Below, piece by piece: positions 50,826 to 58,749 of a stretch of DNA of 64,000 bases; within the stretch, counting starts at the first letter, position 1; every line of letters starts with the position of its first letter. The stretch spans positions 398,587 to 462,586 of the forward strand of contig JAHFJN010000001.1 in assembly GCA_023245865.1 (NCBI GenBank). Reading direction: 5' to 3'. The DNA is from Candidatus Peribacteria bacterium (GTDB lineage: Bacteria; Patescibacteriota; Gracilibacteria; Peribacterales; Peribacteraceae). The translations under genes and the position numbers were made by a program. Under the pieces are notes generated by a model. It did not search any database. It was given only the letters and a program-made list of their open reading frames with translations, and had not been told where the DNA came from.

Positions 50826-51932
50826 CATATTCTCGCACTCGAAACCTCCTGTGATGAAACCGCGGTGGCGATTGTCGAAGATGGCACCAAGGTCCTCAGC
50901 AATGTGATCGCAAGCTCAAGCGACGCATTCAATGCCGCGGGCGGCGTGATCCCCGAGGAGGCAGCCCGCAAACAAGTGCAGTGCATTCTGCCGGTCATCC
51001 ATCAAGCCCTGAAAAAAGCAGACTGCACCTGGAAGCAGATCGATGCCCTCGCCGTCACGCGCGGACCGGGGTTACTTGGCTCGCTCCTCGTCGGCACGAC
51101 CGCCGCCCGCGCGCTCGCCTCGCTTCATCAACTCCCTCTTATAGGAGTTCACCACACGCTCGGCCACTTAAGTTCCACATGTCTTGATAGTGATCCATGC
51201 GATGGTGTCATGGTGAGCGTAGTCGAACCACAATTCCCTGTCCTGTCCCTCTCCGCCTCCGGCGGCCACACGGAACTGTGGCTGCGCACTGCGCACACCA
51301 AAGGAACGCTCCTCGGTCGCACGCGCGATGACGCAGCCGGCGAGGCGTTTGATAAAGGCGCGAGCCTGCTTGGGCTCCCCTACCCCGGCGGCCCCGCCAT
51401 CAGCAAAGCTGCAGAGAGCGGTGACCCCGACGCATTCCCCTTTCCTCTTCCTCTCAAAAACGAAGACACGCTTGATTTCAGTTTTTCGGGACTCAAGACA
51501 GCCTTGCGCTATACGATTCGGGATGCAATGCAGTGTCATCCTGAGCACAGTCGAAGGACGACACACGGTGTCCATGGTTCGACCGTGCTCACCATGACAC
51601 CGTTACCTATTGCCGACCTCGCCGCCTCCTACCAAGCCGCCCTCTGTCTGCATCTTTGTGATCGCATCAAACGAGCACTCGAGGCTCACTCGGAGATCCG
51701 TGAAATCCACATTGTCGGCGGCGTCTCAGCCAATACGTTCCTCCGTTCGCTCGTGCAGTCGATCGTGCCGGCACACATCATCCTACGTTTCCCGAAAAAA
51801 ATCTCGTACTGCACCGACAACGCCGCGATGATCGGCAGTGCCGCATATTGGATGGCGCAAGAACTCCGCGAGGAAGCGTATGCATCGTTTGAGACAATGG
51901 CATCACTACCCTTGGCAGCCGCATTGTCATAG
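50823..51932 (+). CDS. tsaD: tRNA N6-adenosine threonylcarbamoyltransferase
   Basis: 369 residues, about 30 longer than usual. Makes the t6A37 modification of tRNAs reading ANN codons. MHILALETSCDETAVA, the metal motif HHTLGH, SASGGHTEL, DDAAGEAFDKGA and GGVSANTFLR are in place. Extra residues come from palindromic repeats: VSVVEPQF after the metal motif and a 22-residue piece (CHPEHSRR ... STVLTM) encoded by an inverted repeat pair. Both keep frame and lie outside the active-site motifs. Confidence 0.95.
   Translation: MHILALETSCDETAVAIVEDGTKVLSNVIASSSDAFNAAGGVIPEEAARKQVQCILPVIHQALKKADCTWKQIDALAVTRGPGLLGSLLVGTTAARALASLHQLPLIGVHHTLGHLSSTCLDSDPCDGVMVSVVEPQFPVLSLSASGGHTELWLRTAHTKGTLLGRTRDDAAGEAFDKGASLLGLPYPGGPAISKAAESGDPDAFPFPLPLKNEDTLDFSFSGLKTALRYTIRDAMQCHPEHSRRTTHGVHGSTVLTMTPLPIADLAASYQAALCLHLCDRIKRALEAHSEIREIHIVGGVSANTFLRSLVQSIVPAHIILRFPKKISYCTDNAAMIGSAAYWMAQELREEAYASFETMASLPLAAALS
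51207..51598 (+). repeat. one single and one paired palindromic repeat inside tsaD
   Basis: Single copy at 51207-51230 (GTCATGGTGAGCGTAGTCGA plus ACCA). Inverted pair at 51535-51558 (GTCATCCTGAGCACAGTCGA plus AGGA) and 51576-51598 (its near complement), separated by 17 bases, able to form a long hairpin. Confidence 0.92.
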
Positions 51933-51942
51933 AATACCCACC

Positions 51943-52497
51943 ATGGCCATCACCCTCAGCTGGGACCTCATCGTCATCGTGTTCTTCGCCCTCGTCATGG
52001 CGTACAGCTTCATCGTAGGTAAAGATGAATCGGTCAAAATCATCATCGCCAGTTACATCGCAATCGTCGCCGTGCAGGCATTCGGAAATTTGCTCGAGAT
52101 AGGGCTCGGCACATCGGGAGCATCGTCCCTTGGCTTCGGGCTCGACAAAAATATTCTCTCGACCGTGAAGCTCGTGCTGTTTGTCGCCACCATCATCTTC
52201 CTCGCGATCCGCGGCGGGTTTGAGATGGACTACGCAAAAGACATCGATGGCATCTGGAACACCGTCCTCACGGGAGCATTTGGATTTGCAACCGCGGGTC
52301 TGCTCCTTGCGGCGCTGCTCACGTACATCGCGGGAAAACCGCTTCTCGACGTCACGCTTGGGGGCGCACCACTGCTCCTGCCGCTTCTCGAAAAAAGCAC
52401 GCTTGTCCCGCTCATGGTCGCCTACCAAAATCTCTGGTTCACCCTGCCCGCGGTACTCCTCGTTGGAGTCGGGTTCTTTGCCCAAAGAAAGGAATAA
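51943..52497 (+). CDS. hypothetical four-span membrane protein
   Basis: 184 residues from MAITLSWDLIVIVFF. Four to five hydrophobic helices, with short charged loops and a basic C-terminus (AQRKE). Overall pattern recalls CvpA-like proteins, but I see no decisive motif. Ten bases after tsaD, so probably co-transcribed. Confidence 0.6.
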   Translation: MAITLSWDLIVIVFFALVMAYSFIVGKDESVKIIIASYIAIVAVQAFGNLLEIGLGTSGASSLGFGLDKNILSTVKLVLFVATIIFLAIRGGFEMDYAKDIDGIWNTVLTGAFGFATAGLLLAALLTYIAGKPLLDVTLGGAPLLLPLLEKSTLVPLMVAYQNLWFTLPAVLLVGVGFFAQRKE

Positions 52498-52616
52498 TAT
52501 TCCATACTAATCTCCTCTATCAATCAATCCGATGTCGCATCGTGTGTGCATGAATAGCTTGCATGAAGGCCTCGCATAGACAAAACTGAGACACGTTTCC
52601 CCTTCCACTTCTTTCT

Positions 52617-52982
52617 ATGAAACAAGTACTAAAGAACTTCGGTCGGTCTGTAGCCTGCGCAAGCATCACCTCGATGGCCTACGCCTCGACAGCTCTTGCT
52701 GCTTTCGGCGGCAACCTGCCGGATCTCAATGGAGTACCAAACTCCACAGACCCGCGCGACACCATCACAAAGATCCTGAATGCAGTGCTCAACTTCTTGG
52801 CCTTGATCGCCGTCGTCGTCATCGTCATCGCCGGTATCCGCCTGATCGTCTCGCAAGGAGAAGAGGAGCAGAAAGACAAGGCAAAGAAGACGATCTTCTA
52901 CGCAGTTATCGGTCTGATTATCATCCTGTTCTCGAAGGTCATTGTTTCGCTCATCACGAACTACCTCGCTGCACAGATTTAG
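52617..52982 (+). CDS. VirB2/TrbC-like small pilin
   Basis: 121 residues. Signal peptide with cleavage near ALAAF, a short Asn/Pro/Asp-rich segment, then two long hydrophobic helices separated by a charged loop (SQGEEEQKDKAKK). That order is the pattern of VirB2/TrbC conjugative pilins, which CPR genomes often encode next to no other secretion gene. Monocistronic, ending in a strong terminator. The polytopic protein at 19.2-20.9 kb could belong to the same apparatus, by inference. Confidence 0.78.
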   Translation: MKQVLKNFGRSVACASITSMAYASTALAAFGGNLPDLNGVPNSTDPRDTITKILNAVLNFLALIAVVVIVIAGIRLIVSQGEEEQKDKAKKTIFYAVIGLIIILFSKVIVSLITNYLAAQI

Positions 52983-53014
52983 TGAACATTGTCCGTACGT
53001 TGATTTGTACAAAG

Positions 53015-53039
53015 CAGGGACCTTCGGGTCCCTGTTTTT
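53015..53039 (+). terminator. strong intrinsic terminator after the pilin-like gene
   Basis: CAGGGACC-TTC-GGGTCCCTG followed by TTTTT. Confidence 0.92.
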
Positions 53040-53063
53040 GAGCGTAGCGAACCCTCCGTAGCT

Positions 53064-53597
53064 TTATGCGAAGGAAGGTGCACTCTCCTTCAATACCACC
53101 TCCGCCGCCGTCACCGTCGGCACGGGAAGAGTGGGGTCACGGACGATGACCGCTTCCTTCGTCACACGGAGAATGGACGATGCGGGAATTGGCGTCCCCC
53201 ACCGAAACCACTTTTTTGGAAACAACCACTCGAGACGAAACAGTTTCGTATCAAATTGAACATCCTCGCAATGCCCGAGCACACGCCCCGACTCTGTGAG
53301 CATGCGTTGATGGATCATGCGCCGCCCTTCATGAAAAAGTGCCTGTAAACGAACATGATCCTCCATCGGGAAAAGCACATCGGAGCTTCTCACGCGGACC
53401 CGCACCCCCCAATGCGCTATGTCCACACACGCAAGAAACAAGCGCTCCGTATGGAAAAAACCGGGGATGCGTACGAAAAATCCCTCCACGGTGCCGGTTT
53501 CGGGATTCAGGAATATATCCTCGAGAAAGCCGATCGCACCATCCATGAATGGATCGGTCACAGGCAGTCCGCGGGCAGTGGAGAATCGCACGTGCAT
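53064..53597 (-). CDS. PRC-barrel-like protein
   Basis: 177 residues. Two beta-rich halves resemble PRC-barrel domains: ARGLPVTDPFMDGAIGFLEDIFLNPETGTVEGFFVR and ESGRVLGHCEDVQFDTKLFRLEWLF are the typical 'setting plus beta-barrel' stretches, here shown as separate blocks. Such domains bind RNA or photosynthetic and ribosome-maturation partners. The role here is unknown. Divergent from prs with overlapping -10 boxes and start codons 20 bases apart. Confidence 0.7.
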   Translation of the reverse strand: MHVRFSTARGLPVTDPFMDGAIGFLEDIFLNPETGTVEGFFVRIPGFFHTERLFLACVDIAHWGVRVRVRSSDVLFPMEDHVRLQALFHEGRRMIHQRMLTESGRVLGHCEDVQFDTKLFRLEWLFPKKWFRWGTPIPASSILRVTKEAVIVRDPTLPVPTVTAAEVVLKESAPSFA

Positions 53598-53602
53598 GTG
53601 CT

Positions 53603-53612
53603 ATACTATAGT
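53603..53612. promoter_or_regulatory. overlapping divergent -10 boxes for the PRC-barrel gene and prs
   Basis: TATAGT (53607-53612, plus) lies five bases before the prs ATG. TAGTAT (53608-53603, minus) lies five bases before the PRC-barrel ATG. Both mRNAs would be leaderless or nearly so. Confidence 0.55.
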
Positions 53613-53617
53613 GCAGA

Positions 53618-54544
53618 ATGCACTTCTTTGCGGGAACATCCCATCCGGCGCTTGGAACGAGCCTCGCCAAGCAGTTAGGAATGCATCCGGGCAAGATCCA
53701 GCTCAAGAAGTTTTCCTGCGGGGAATCGTACGTTCGCTTCATGGAATCGGTACGGGGTCAGGATGTGTATCTGCTGCAAGCCCCGGGGATCGACCCGCAC
53801 GACGCCCTCTTCGAGCTTTTCCTTATGTGTCAGGCGGCGAAACTCAGCTTCGCCTCACGCGTGCACATCATCCTCCCCTACTTTCCCTACGCACGCCAAG
53901 ACCGCGTGAGTGAGCCGCGGGAACCCGTTTCCGCAAAACTCATGGCAAGCCTTCTCGAAGAAGCGGGTGCCGACCACGTGATCACCATGAACCTGCACAG
54001 CGATCAGATTCAAGGATTCTTCTCAGTGCCGGTCGATGTTTTAGATACACGGCCGATTTTCGCGGAGTATTTTGGAAAGAAACTCAAACGACCGGTCGTT
54101 ATTTCTCCCGATATCGGCGGGTCCAAGCAAGCCAAGAAATTCGCGGACGCACTGGGTGCCGATCTCGCGATCATGCATAAAACGCGCAGCGCTCACCACA
54201 AGGCGGAGATCGTCGACGTCGTCGGTGAGGTTAAGGGCCGCGACTGCATCCTCTTTGACGACATGATCGACACGGCCGGCACACTCATCAGCGCCAAAGA
54301 TGCACTTCTGCGACGCGGCGCGAACAAAGATGTCTATGCAGCCGCAACCCATGCGCTCTTCTCCGGCCCCGCGATCGAGCGCCTGAAGAAGGCAAAGTTT
54401 AAAGAGGTCGTCGTGACCGACAGTATCCCGCACGCATTCCACTACGCATGGCTGAAAGTCCTCCCTATCGCCCCGCTGCTCGCACAGGTCATTGAACACA
54501 TAGAAAGTAAACAGAGCGTCACAGACATTTACAAAAAGAAATGA
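53618..54544 (+). CDS. prs: ribose-phosphate pyrophosphokinase
   Basis: 308 residues. Makes PRPP for nucleotide, His and Trp synthesis. FSCGESYVRF, ILPYFPYARQDR (ATP-binding flap), VITMNLHSDQIQGFF, and the PRPP loop CILFDDMIDTAGTL are intact. Follows a -10 box by five bases. The next gene encodes an unrelated small exported protein with its own start region. Confidence 0.97.
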   Translation: MHFFAGTSHPALGTSLAKQLGMHPGKIQLKKFSCGESYVRFMESVRGQDVYLLQAPGIDPHDALFELFLMCQAAKLSFASRVHIILPYFPYARQDRVSEPREPVSAKLMASLLEEAGADHVITMNLHSDQIQGFFSVPVDVLDTRPIFAEYFGKKLKRPVVISPDIGGSKQAKKFADALGADLAIMHKTRSAHHKAEIVDVVGEVKGRDCILFDDMIDTAGTLISAKDALLRRGANKDVYAAATHALFSGPAIERLKKAKFKEVVVTDSIPHAFHYAWLKVLPIAPLLAQVIEHIESKQSVTDIYKKK

Positions 54545-54586
54545 CGTGGTAGACTCCGTCTGCTTATTCATTCACCACTTTTTGTT

Positions 54587-55006
54587 ATGAAAAAATCCAT
54601 TGCCCTGATGGCAGCTCTCTCCACAGTCGCCATCTCTCTCCCGCTCGCATTTGCGCAGGACCAAATGAGCTCTTCCTCCGCTTCTTCTGCCGTGAGTAGT
54701 GTCAGTTCGAGCTCTGTTTCTTCAGAAACAGGACCCTGTGCAGGGATGAAGGACACCGAAAAACTCACCTGTCTCGGCAATCAACGTATGATGAACAAAG
54801 AGCCCGTGCGCAGTGTTCGCCAGAACACCGCCGCCCACGCGCGCATTGCAGCTTGTAGCGATAAGACGGGACTGAATAAGACACAGTGCCTGCGCAGCAT
54901 GCAAATCGGCAACAAAGTAATGAAGGAAACGAAGTCGATGCAAAAGGCGGGGAAAATGATGAATAAAGTAGATAAGTTGAAAGGAAGAATGGGCTCCGGT
55001 TACTGA
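54587..55006 (+). CDS. small exported Ser-rich protein
   Basis: 139 residues. Signal peptide with cleavage near AFAQD, a 30-residue Ser/Val/Ala-rich linker, then a helical basic domain with four Cys (PCAGMKD, LTCLG, IAACSDK, TQCLR) that could form two disulfides. The end is Lys/Met-rich. I recognise no family. Ends in an intrinsic terminator shared with the convergent tRNA-Ile. Confidence 0.65.
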   Translation: MKKSIALMAALSTVAISLPLAFAQDQMSSSSASSAVSSVSSSSVSSETGPCAGMKDTEKLTCLGNQRMMNKEPVRSVRQNTAAHARIAACSDKTGLNKTQCLRSMQIGNKVMKETKSMQKAGKMMNKVDKLKGRMGSGY

Positions 55007-55030
55007 TTCCCCTCTTTTGAGAAAACGAAA

Positions 55031-55053
55031 AACGCCCGCAAGGGCGTTTTTTT
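55031..55053. terminator. bidirectional intrinsic terminator
   Basis: AACGCCC-GCAA-GGGCGTT with a T run on the plus side and an A run on the other, so it can serve both the exported-protein gene and tRNA-Ile. Confidence 0.9.
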
Positions 55054-55066
55054 ATGCGTATAAGGT

Positions 55067-55142
55067 TGGTGGGCGATGATGGATTTGAACCATCGACCTC
55101 GACATTATCAGTGTCGCGCTCTAACCCCTGAGCTAATCGCCC
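55067..55142 (-). tRNA. tRNA-Ile (GAU)
   Basis: 76 bases with CCA. Acceptor GGGCGAT pairs with ATCGCCC; anticodon stem CGACA/TGTCG encloses CTGATAA, giving GAU. Preceded, in its direction of transcription, by a fold-back fragment of itself. Confidence 0.97.
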
Positions 55143-55164
55143 GTTTAATGATGGAAAGATTCTA

Positions 55165-55243
55165 TCAGGGGTTAGAGCGCAAGTCGCGCTCATCTGATTG
55201 CTCGTACGCCTCAGGCGTACTCAACCCCCTGAGCTAATCGCCC
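55165..55243 (-). repeat. fold-back tRNA-Ile fragment with inserted core (upstream of tRNA-Ile)
   Basis: On the minus strand, 55243-55225 equals the first 18-19 bases of tRNA-Ile (GGGCGATTAGCTCAGGGGG). Then a hairpin GTACGCC-TGA-GGCGTAC and ACGAGCAATCAGA, then GAGCGCGAC resuming the tRNA. It ends with a 16-base perfect antisense of the tRNA D-arm (55180-55165 against 55131-55116). Core, order and insertion point match the tRNA-Val element at 38055-38130. Confidence 0.87.
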
Positions 55244-55283
55244 ATAAAATACCTCGCAAGGGTACGGAAATTGATGTCCGTGG

Positions 55284-56579
55284 TCAATTCTTGTGCATCC
55301 ACTCCACATACTTGCTCAATTCCAACGCATACGGCAGCACGGTGCCATCCTTCTGAATCGCACGGACTGCAAGAGTGGAAGGATCAAAGAGGAATGTGAC
55401 AAGTTGATCGCCCGTCCCACCACCAATCACCGCATCGCGAACACGAACGGAGCCCTCTTCTGGTTGCCAGGCGGTCTCGGATGTAAACATGAATCCTGCG
55501 GCTTGGAGGAGGGATTTTGCCTGGGCGATGAGGATGGTGGGGTCGATGGAGGAATGGGAGGAGCTACTCTGTATATTGTTCTCATCCCCTCTCCCTATGG
55601 AAGAGGGAAGTACATCCTTGAGAGCAACGATCTCCTGCAATGTTTTTGCCGCCTCCGGCGCAAGGTAGCGCTGATATGGCTGAGCGATCTTTTGAACAGC
55701 ATTGATATATCTCTCCAGACGTTCCGGGGAGCGATCACTGTCGATCTGCTGCATCTGCTGCTTGAAGATCGGAAGCAGCACGGTGAGATATTTCCCAAAA
55801 GGATCTTTGCGCGAGGCGAGGAGCACACTCCACCCCTGCTGCCACTGACGAACAGCCAATGCAGAAACAGCATCAGGCAATGTGTCACTTGGAATCAACA
55901 TGTGAAGCCGCAGCATCCTTTGCTCCTCCGTGACGCCTACAGGTTCGGGCAACACCCACGCGTAATCGCGAAGTTCAGGATGGAACGATGCAAGCAGCCA
56001 CCGATCGGGGGTATGCACAAAAAGAGGAAGGGACAGAGCGGTTTTGCCCGCGCGCATATCCTCGTGCAAGGCCAGATCATCCGTACGTGTGCTTGAAGAT
56101 GCGGCATCAAGATCACTCATGAGATGCGAGACAACCATCAGTCGATCGCGCAGATAACTCTCAGGGAGACCCTGCAGTGCCTGCGGTGCATCGGAGAACG
56201 TGCTCTGCGACTGCGCGGGAACGATGATGCTCCGGCCACCTTCGGTAAGCAGCACCGGCGTCGTGAGAGCTGCGACCGTGAGGGAAGAAGCGTCCCGCGT
56301 GATTTCAAACCCGCCGGAAAATCCTTGGAGAACCCGCTCTCCCGCTGTGACTCTCACGAGGCCTTTGCTCACGATCAACGCCGTCCCCTGACGAAAATCA
56401 ATCGTTGCGCCCGATGCCGAGAGCAGCGTTCCGGGCGTCGATTGCAGGGCTACGGTTGGAGCAGCCTGCAGAACATGTGCAGACGCAGGAAAAAACACAT
56501 CGTGGAGCGACACACCAAAGACCATCACGGCGAGCGGCAAAGCGACGAAGAGCCGATGGGAGGGGGTAGATGTACGCAT
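55284..56579 (-). CDS. hypothetical exported protein, FecR-like N-terminal region
   Basis: 431 residues from MRTSTPSHRLFVALPL. One N-terminal membrane helix or signal peptide, then a beta-rich stretch (ATIDFRQGTALIVSKGLVRVTAGERVLQG) that resembles FecR-type domains. A long helical region follows, then a C-terminal beta segment. A palindromic repeat encodes VLPSSIGRGD around residue 330. I cannot assign a function. Divergent from ruvC across a nonamer-array hairpin. Confidence 0.65.
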   Translation of the reverse strand: MRTSTPSHRLFVALPLAVMVFGVSLHDVFFPASAHVLQAAPTVALQSTPGTLLSASGATIDFRQGTALIVSKGLVRVTAGERVLQGFSGGFEITRDASSLTVAALTTPVLLTEGGRSIIVPAQSQSTFSDAPQALQGLPESYLRDRLMVVSHLMSDLDAASSSTRTDDLALHEDMRAGKTALSLPLFVHTPDRWLLASFHPELRDYAWVLPEPVGVTEEQRMLRLHMLIPSDTLPDAVSALAVRQWQQGWSVLLASRKDPFGKYLTVLLPIFKQQMQQIDSDRSPERLERYINAVQKIAQPYQRYLAPEAAKTLQEIVALKDVLPSSIGRGDENNIQSSSSHSSIDPTILIAQAKSLLQAAGFMFTSETAWQPEEGSVRVRDAVIGGGTGDQLVTFLFDPSTLAVRAIQKDGTVLPYALELSKYVEWMHKN

Positions 56580-56616
56580 GAAAAGAGGATTTCTCACTAT
56601 TATAGCAGAATTTATG

Positions 56617-56690
56617 ATAGTAAGGAAGGTACGGGAGGTAAGGGAGGTGCCTCCAGTACTTTCTATACCTTCGTTACTTTCCTTACCGTA
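56617..56690. repeat. inverted nonamer arrays upstream of ruvC
   Basis: Left arm units GTAAGGAAG, GTACGGGAG, GTAAGGGAG. The right arm (56651-56690), on the other strand, gives GGTAAGGAA, AGTAACGAA, GGTATAGAA, AGTACTGGA. Two bases separate the arms. It also contains the ruvC -10 box (TATCAT, 56689-56694). Confidence 0.85.
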
Positions 56691-56694
56691 TCAT
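56689..56694 (+). promoter_or_regulatory. -10 box (TATCAT) six bases before ruvC
   Basis: TATCAT, then CCCCCC, then ATG. No ribosome-binding site; leaderless mRNA likely. Confidence 0.55.
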
Positions 56695-56700
56695 CCCCCC

Positions 56701-57201
56701 ATGCGCATTCTCGGTATCGATCCCGGCCTTGCCACCATTGGACTTGGGATTATTGACCGATCCGAGAACGGCGATATGACTGCCGTGGACTGGCTCACCA
56801 TCAAGACGAAAGCAGGACTACCCATTGCGGAACGCTTGTGTGAGATTGCAGAGGATTTGAAAGGATTTCTGAGGACCATAAAACCCGATCTTGCGGTCAT
56901 CGAACGACTTTTCTTTGCGACGAACGAAAAAACCGCCCTCGATGTCGCTCACGCACGCGGCGTGATCGTGCACACGGTCGCATCGGCCCGAGTTCCCATG
57001 CTCGAACCCACTCCCCTGCAATTGAAACTGGGAATCACCGGCGACGGCGGCGCCGACAAAGTACAGATGCAGACGATGCTCGTGCACCTCCTCTCCCTCT
57101 CAGAAATTCCTACGCCCGATGATGCTGCAGATGCGCTTGCATTGGCAGTGTATGGAGCTCTGCATGCACCTCACCCGGCGGTACTCGCACCGCAGTCATG
57201 A
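56701..57201 (+). CDS. ruvC: Holliday junction resolvase RuvC
   Basis: 166 residues. Catalytic acids: Asp7 (GIDPGLA), Glu in LAVIERLFF (about residue 66) and the late pair in PDDAADALALA. It cuts Holliday junctions during recombination. TATCAT lies six bases before the ATG, so the mRNA is probably leaderless. The last 92 bases overlap recF tail to tail. Confidence 0.95.
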   Translation: MRILGIDPGLATIGLGIIDRSENGDMTAVDWLTIKTKAGLPIAERLCEIAEDLKGFLRTIKPDLAVIERLFFATNEKTALDVAHARGVIVHTVASARVPMLEPTPLQLKLGITGDGGADKVQMQTMLVHLLSLSEIPTPDDAADALALAVYGALHAPHPAVLAPQS

Positions 57202-58219
57202 TCACTTGATGCTCCCGGCAAGCACCGAGAAGTGCGCGCTGGTGAGTATCATCAAGCTCGGAAAAAGCATCATCGAGGAGAATCACCGGTTTCTCGCCAC
57301 GCCGCAGTTCGAGGTACGACACCTGCAGCATCAGAAGTGCCAAGATGGCGGTTCGCTCCTGACCGCGCGAGGCGAAGGTGGAGAGCTCGCGCTCATCGCA
57401 GACAACCTGCCAATCTTCACGATGCGGGCCAATGCTCGTCGTCTCGAGAATAACATCCCGCTCCTGATGCTGCGTGAGTAATGTGCGATACTCCTGCTCG
57501 AGCGCACTCTCCGTTTGCGCGCTCGTGCGGCGTTCGTAATGGAGCACCGGTGCTCTCCATGTTTCCCCGAGCCTGCGGACTTCTGCGCCAAATGTGAGGT
57601 TCAGTGCAGAAATCAGTTCCAAACGCGCGAGCGTGATCCGCGCAGCCCTAACCGCAAGCTCGCCGTCCCAGACTGCGAGCATGGAAAGCTCTTCCTCGCC
57701 GGCCTTGATACGTTTCAAGAGAGCGTTACGCTGCTGCAGGACTTTGTGATACTCCGAAAGATCCTGAAAGTAGACGGACGATAACTGGCAGAGGAATTGA
57801 TCGAGCCATCGTCGACGCTCACTCGGCGGCCCGCTGAAAAGCGTCATGTCTTCCGGCAGGAAAATGACGGTGGGAAACCTCCCCGGAACGCCACCGACGG
57901 GAGTCCGTACATCATTGAGAAAATACGCTTTACGTTTGCGGGGTGCGAGTTCACTTACGATCTCCATACAGAGCCGCTCGCCCGCGTCACTTTGGAGATC
58001 CGCACGAACGCGGTAAAAAGGATGCGTCCACTGCACCATGTCCTGTTCGTCTTTGTCCCGGCAAGATTTGGTAAGCGAGAGCAGCCCAATGGATTCGAGG
58101 AGATTCGTTTTGCCGCTGCCGTTTTCCCCGACAAACAGGTGAATGGGATCCGGCGAAAAATCGACCGTTTGTGCGGTGTAATTGCGAAAATGCTCGAGAG
58201 TGAGGGTGAGGAGACGCAT
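57110..58219 (-). CDS. recF: DNA replication/repair protein RecF
   Basis: 369 residues from MRLLTLTLEHFRNY. Walker A FVGENGSGKTNLLE, the ABC-like signature FASRGQERTAILAL and Walker B VILLDDAFSELDD are present. RecF loads RecA at gaps. The start overlaps the Nudix stop as TGATG. The C-terminal 30 codons run over the end of convergent ruvC and look non-conserved (HTLPMQAHLQHHRA), so a stop was probably lost. It is not next to dnaA, unlike in many bacteria. Confidence 0.95.
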   Translation of the reverse strand: MRLLTLTLEHFRNYTAQTVDFSPDPIHLFVGENGSGKTNLLESIGLLSLTKSCRDKDEQDMVQWTHPFYRVRADLQSDAGERLCMEIVSELAPRKRKAYFLNDVRTPVGGVPGRFPTVIFLPEDMTLFSGPPSERRRWLDQFLCQLSSVYFQDLSEYHKVLQQRNALLKRIKAGEEELSMLAVWDGELAVRAARITLARLELISALNLTFGAEVRRLGETWRAPVLHYERRTSAQTESALEQEYRTLLTQHQERDVILETTSIGPHREDWQVVCDERELSTFASRGQERTAILALLMLQVSYLELRRGEKPVILLDDAFSELDDTHQRALLGACREHQVIMTAVRVPPGEVHAELHTLPMQAHLQHHRA

Positions 58220-58677
58220 CAAATGAGGGTGAACGCTTCTTCCACCAATTTCTGGACCAAGTGAAGGTACTCCTTGCGTTTCACGAACTTCGGAATCTCG
58301 CCCGGCTTCACCCACATACACTTGTCTACTTCCTTGTTATCAACCACGACCGCGGTGTCGAGGGGGCAAAGAGCGAACACAAATCCGATCTGTTGGCCAC
58401 AGATGTGATCGGGACGAAAGCGACGGTATGATGGTGGGAAACGATACTCGTACACGAGCGCGCTCTGCCCATGCACCTGCACATCGGAAATCCCCGCCTC
58501 CTCGTGGAGTTCTCGTACCGCCGCCTCGGCGAGAGTTTCGCCCTCTTCGATTCCCCCTTGGGGTAATTGCCACGCATCGCGCTTGCGGGGTTTATGCAGA
58601 AGTAATAAGGAATAGCTCCCGTCTGTTTCCGGACGAAGGAGCACCATCGAGGCCGCTTGGCGAAAGATGTCGTTCAT
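58219..58677 (-). CDS. Nudix hydrolase, RppH-like
   Basis: 152 residues from MNDIFRQAASMVLLRP. The Nudix box GIEEGETLAEAAVRELHEEAG-type motif is complete (written here without its first residue), preceded by RDAWQLPQGG as in RppH. RppH removes pyrophosphate from mRNA 5' ends. A C-terminal FVKRKEYLHLVQKLVEEA helix completes the fold. Coupled to recF by TGATG. An inverted octamer array lies directly upstream. Confidence 0.9.
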   Translation of the reverse strand: MNDIFRQAASMVLLRPETDGSYSLLLLHKPRKRDAWQLPQGGIEEGETLAEAAVRELHEEAGISDVQVHGQSALVYEYRFPPSYRRFRPDHICGQQIGFVFALCPLDTAVVVDNKEVDKCMWVKPGEIPKFVKRKEYLHLVQKLVEEAFTLI

Positions 58678-58683
58678 GGGTGA

Positions 58684-58749
58684 AGAATAACAGAATATCG
58701 GAATAACAGAATAACAGGCCCTGTTACTCCGATACTCCGACTCTAATTC
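58684..58749. repeat. inverted octamer arrays upstream of the Nudix gene
   Basis: Left arm units GAATAACA, GAATATCG, GAATAACA, GAATAACA. The right arm (58719-58749), on the other strand, gives GAGTCG, GAGTATCG, GAGTAACA, GG. The arms are adjacent with no spacer. Period 8. The right arm overlaps the last codons of the bL33-like gene. Confidence 0.87.

Noticed and set aside
55165-55243. A second tRNA-Ile gene
   Set aside because: Same reason: the fragment turns back into antisense after about position 30.
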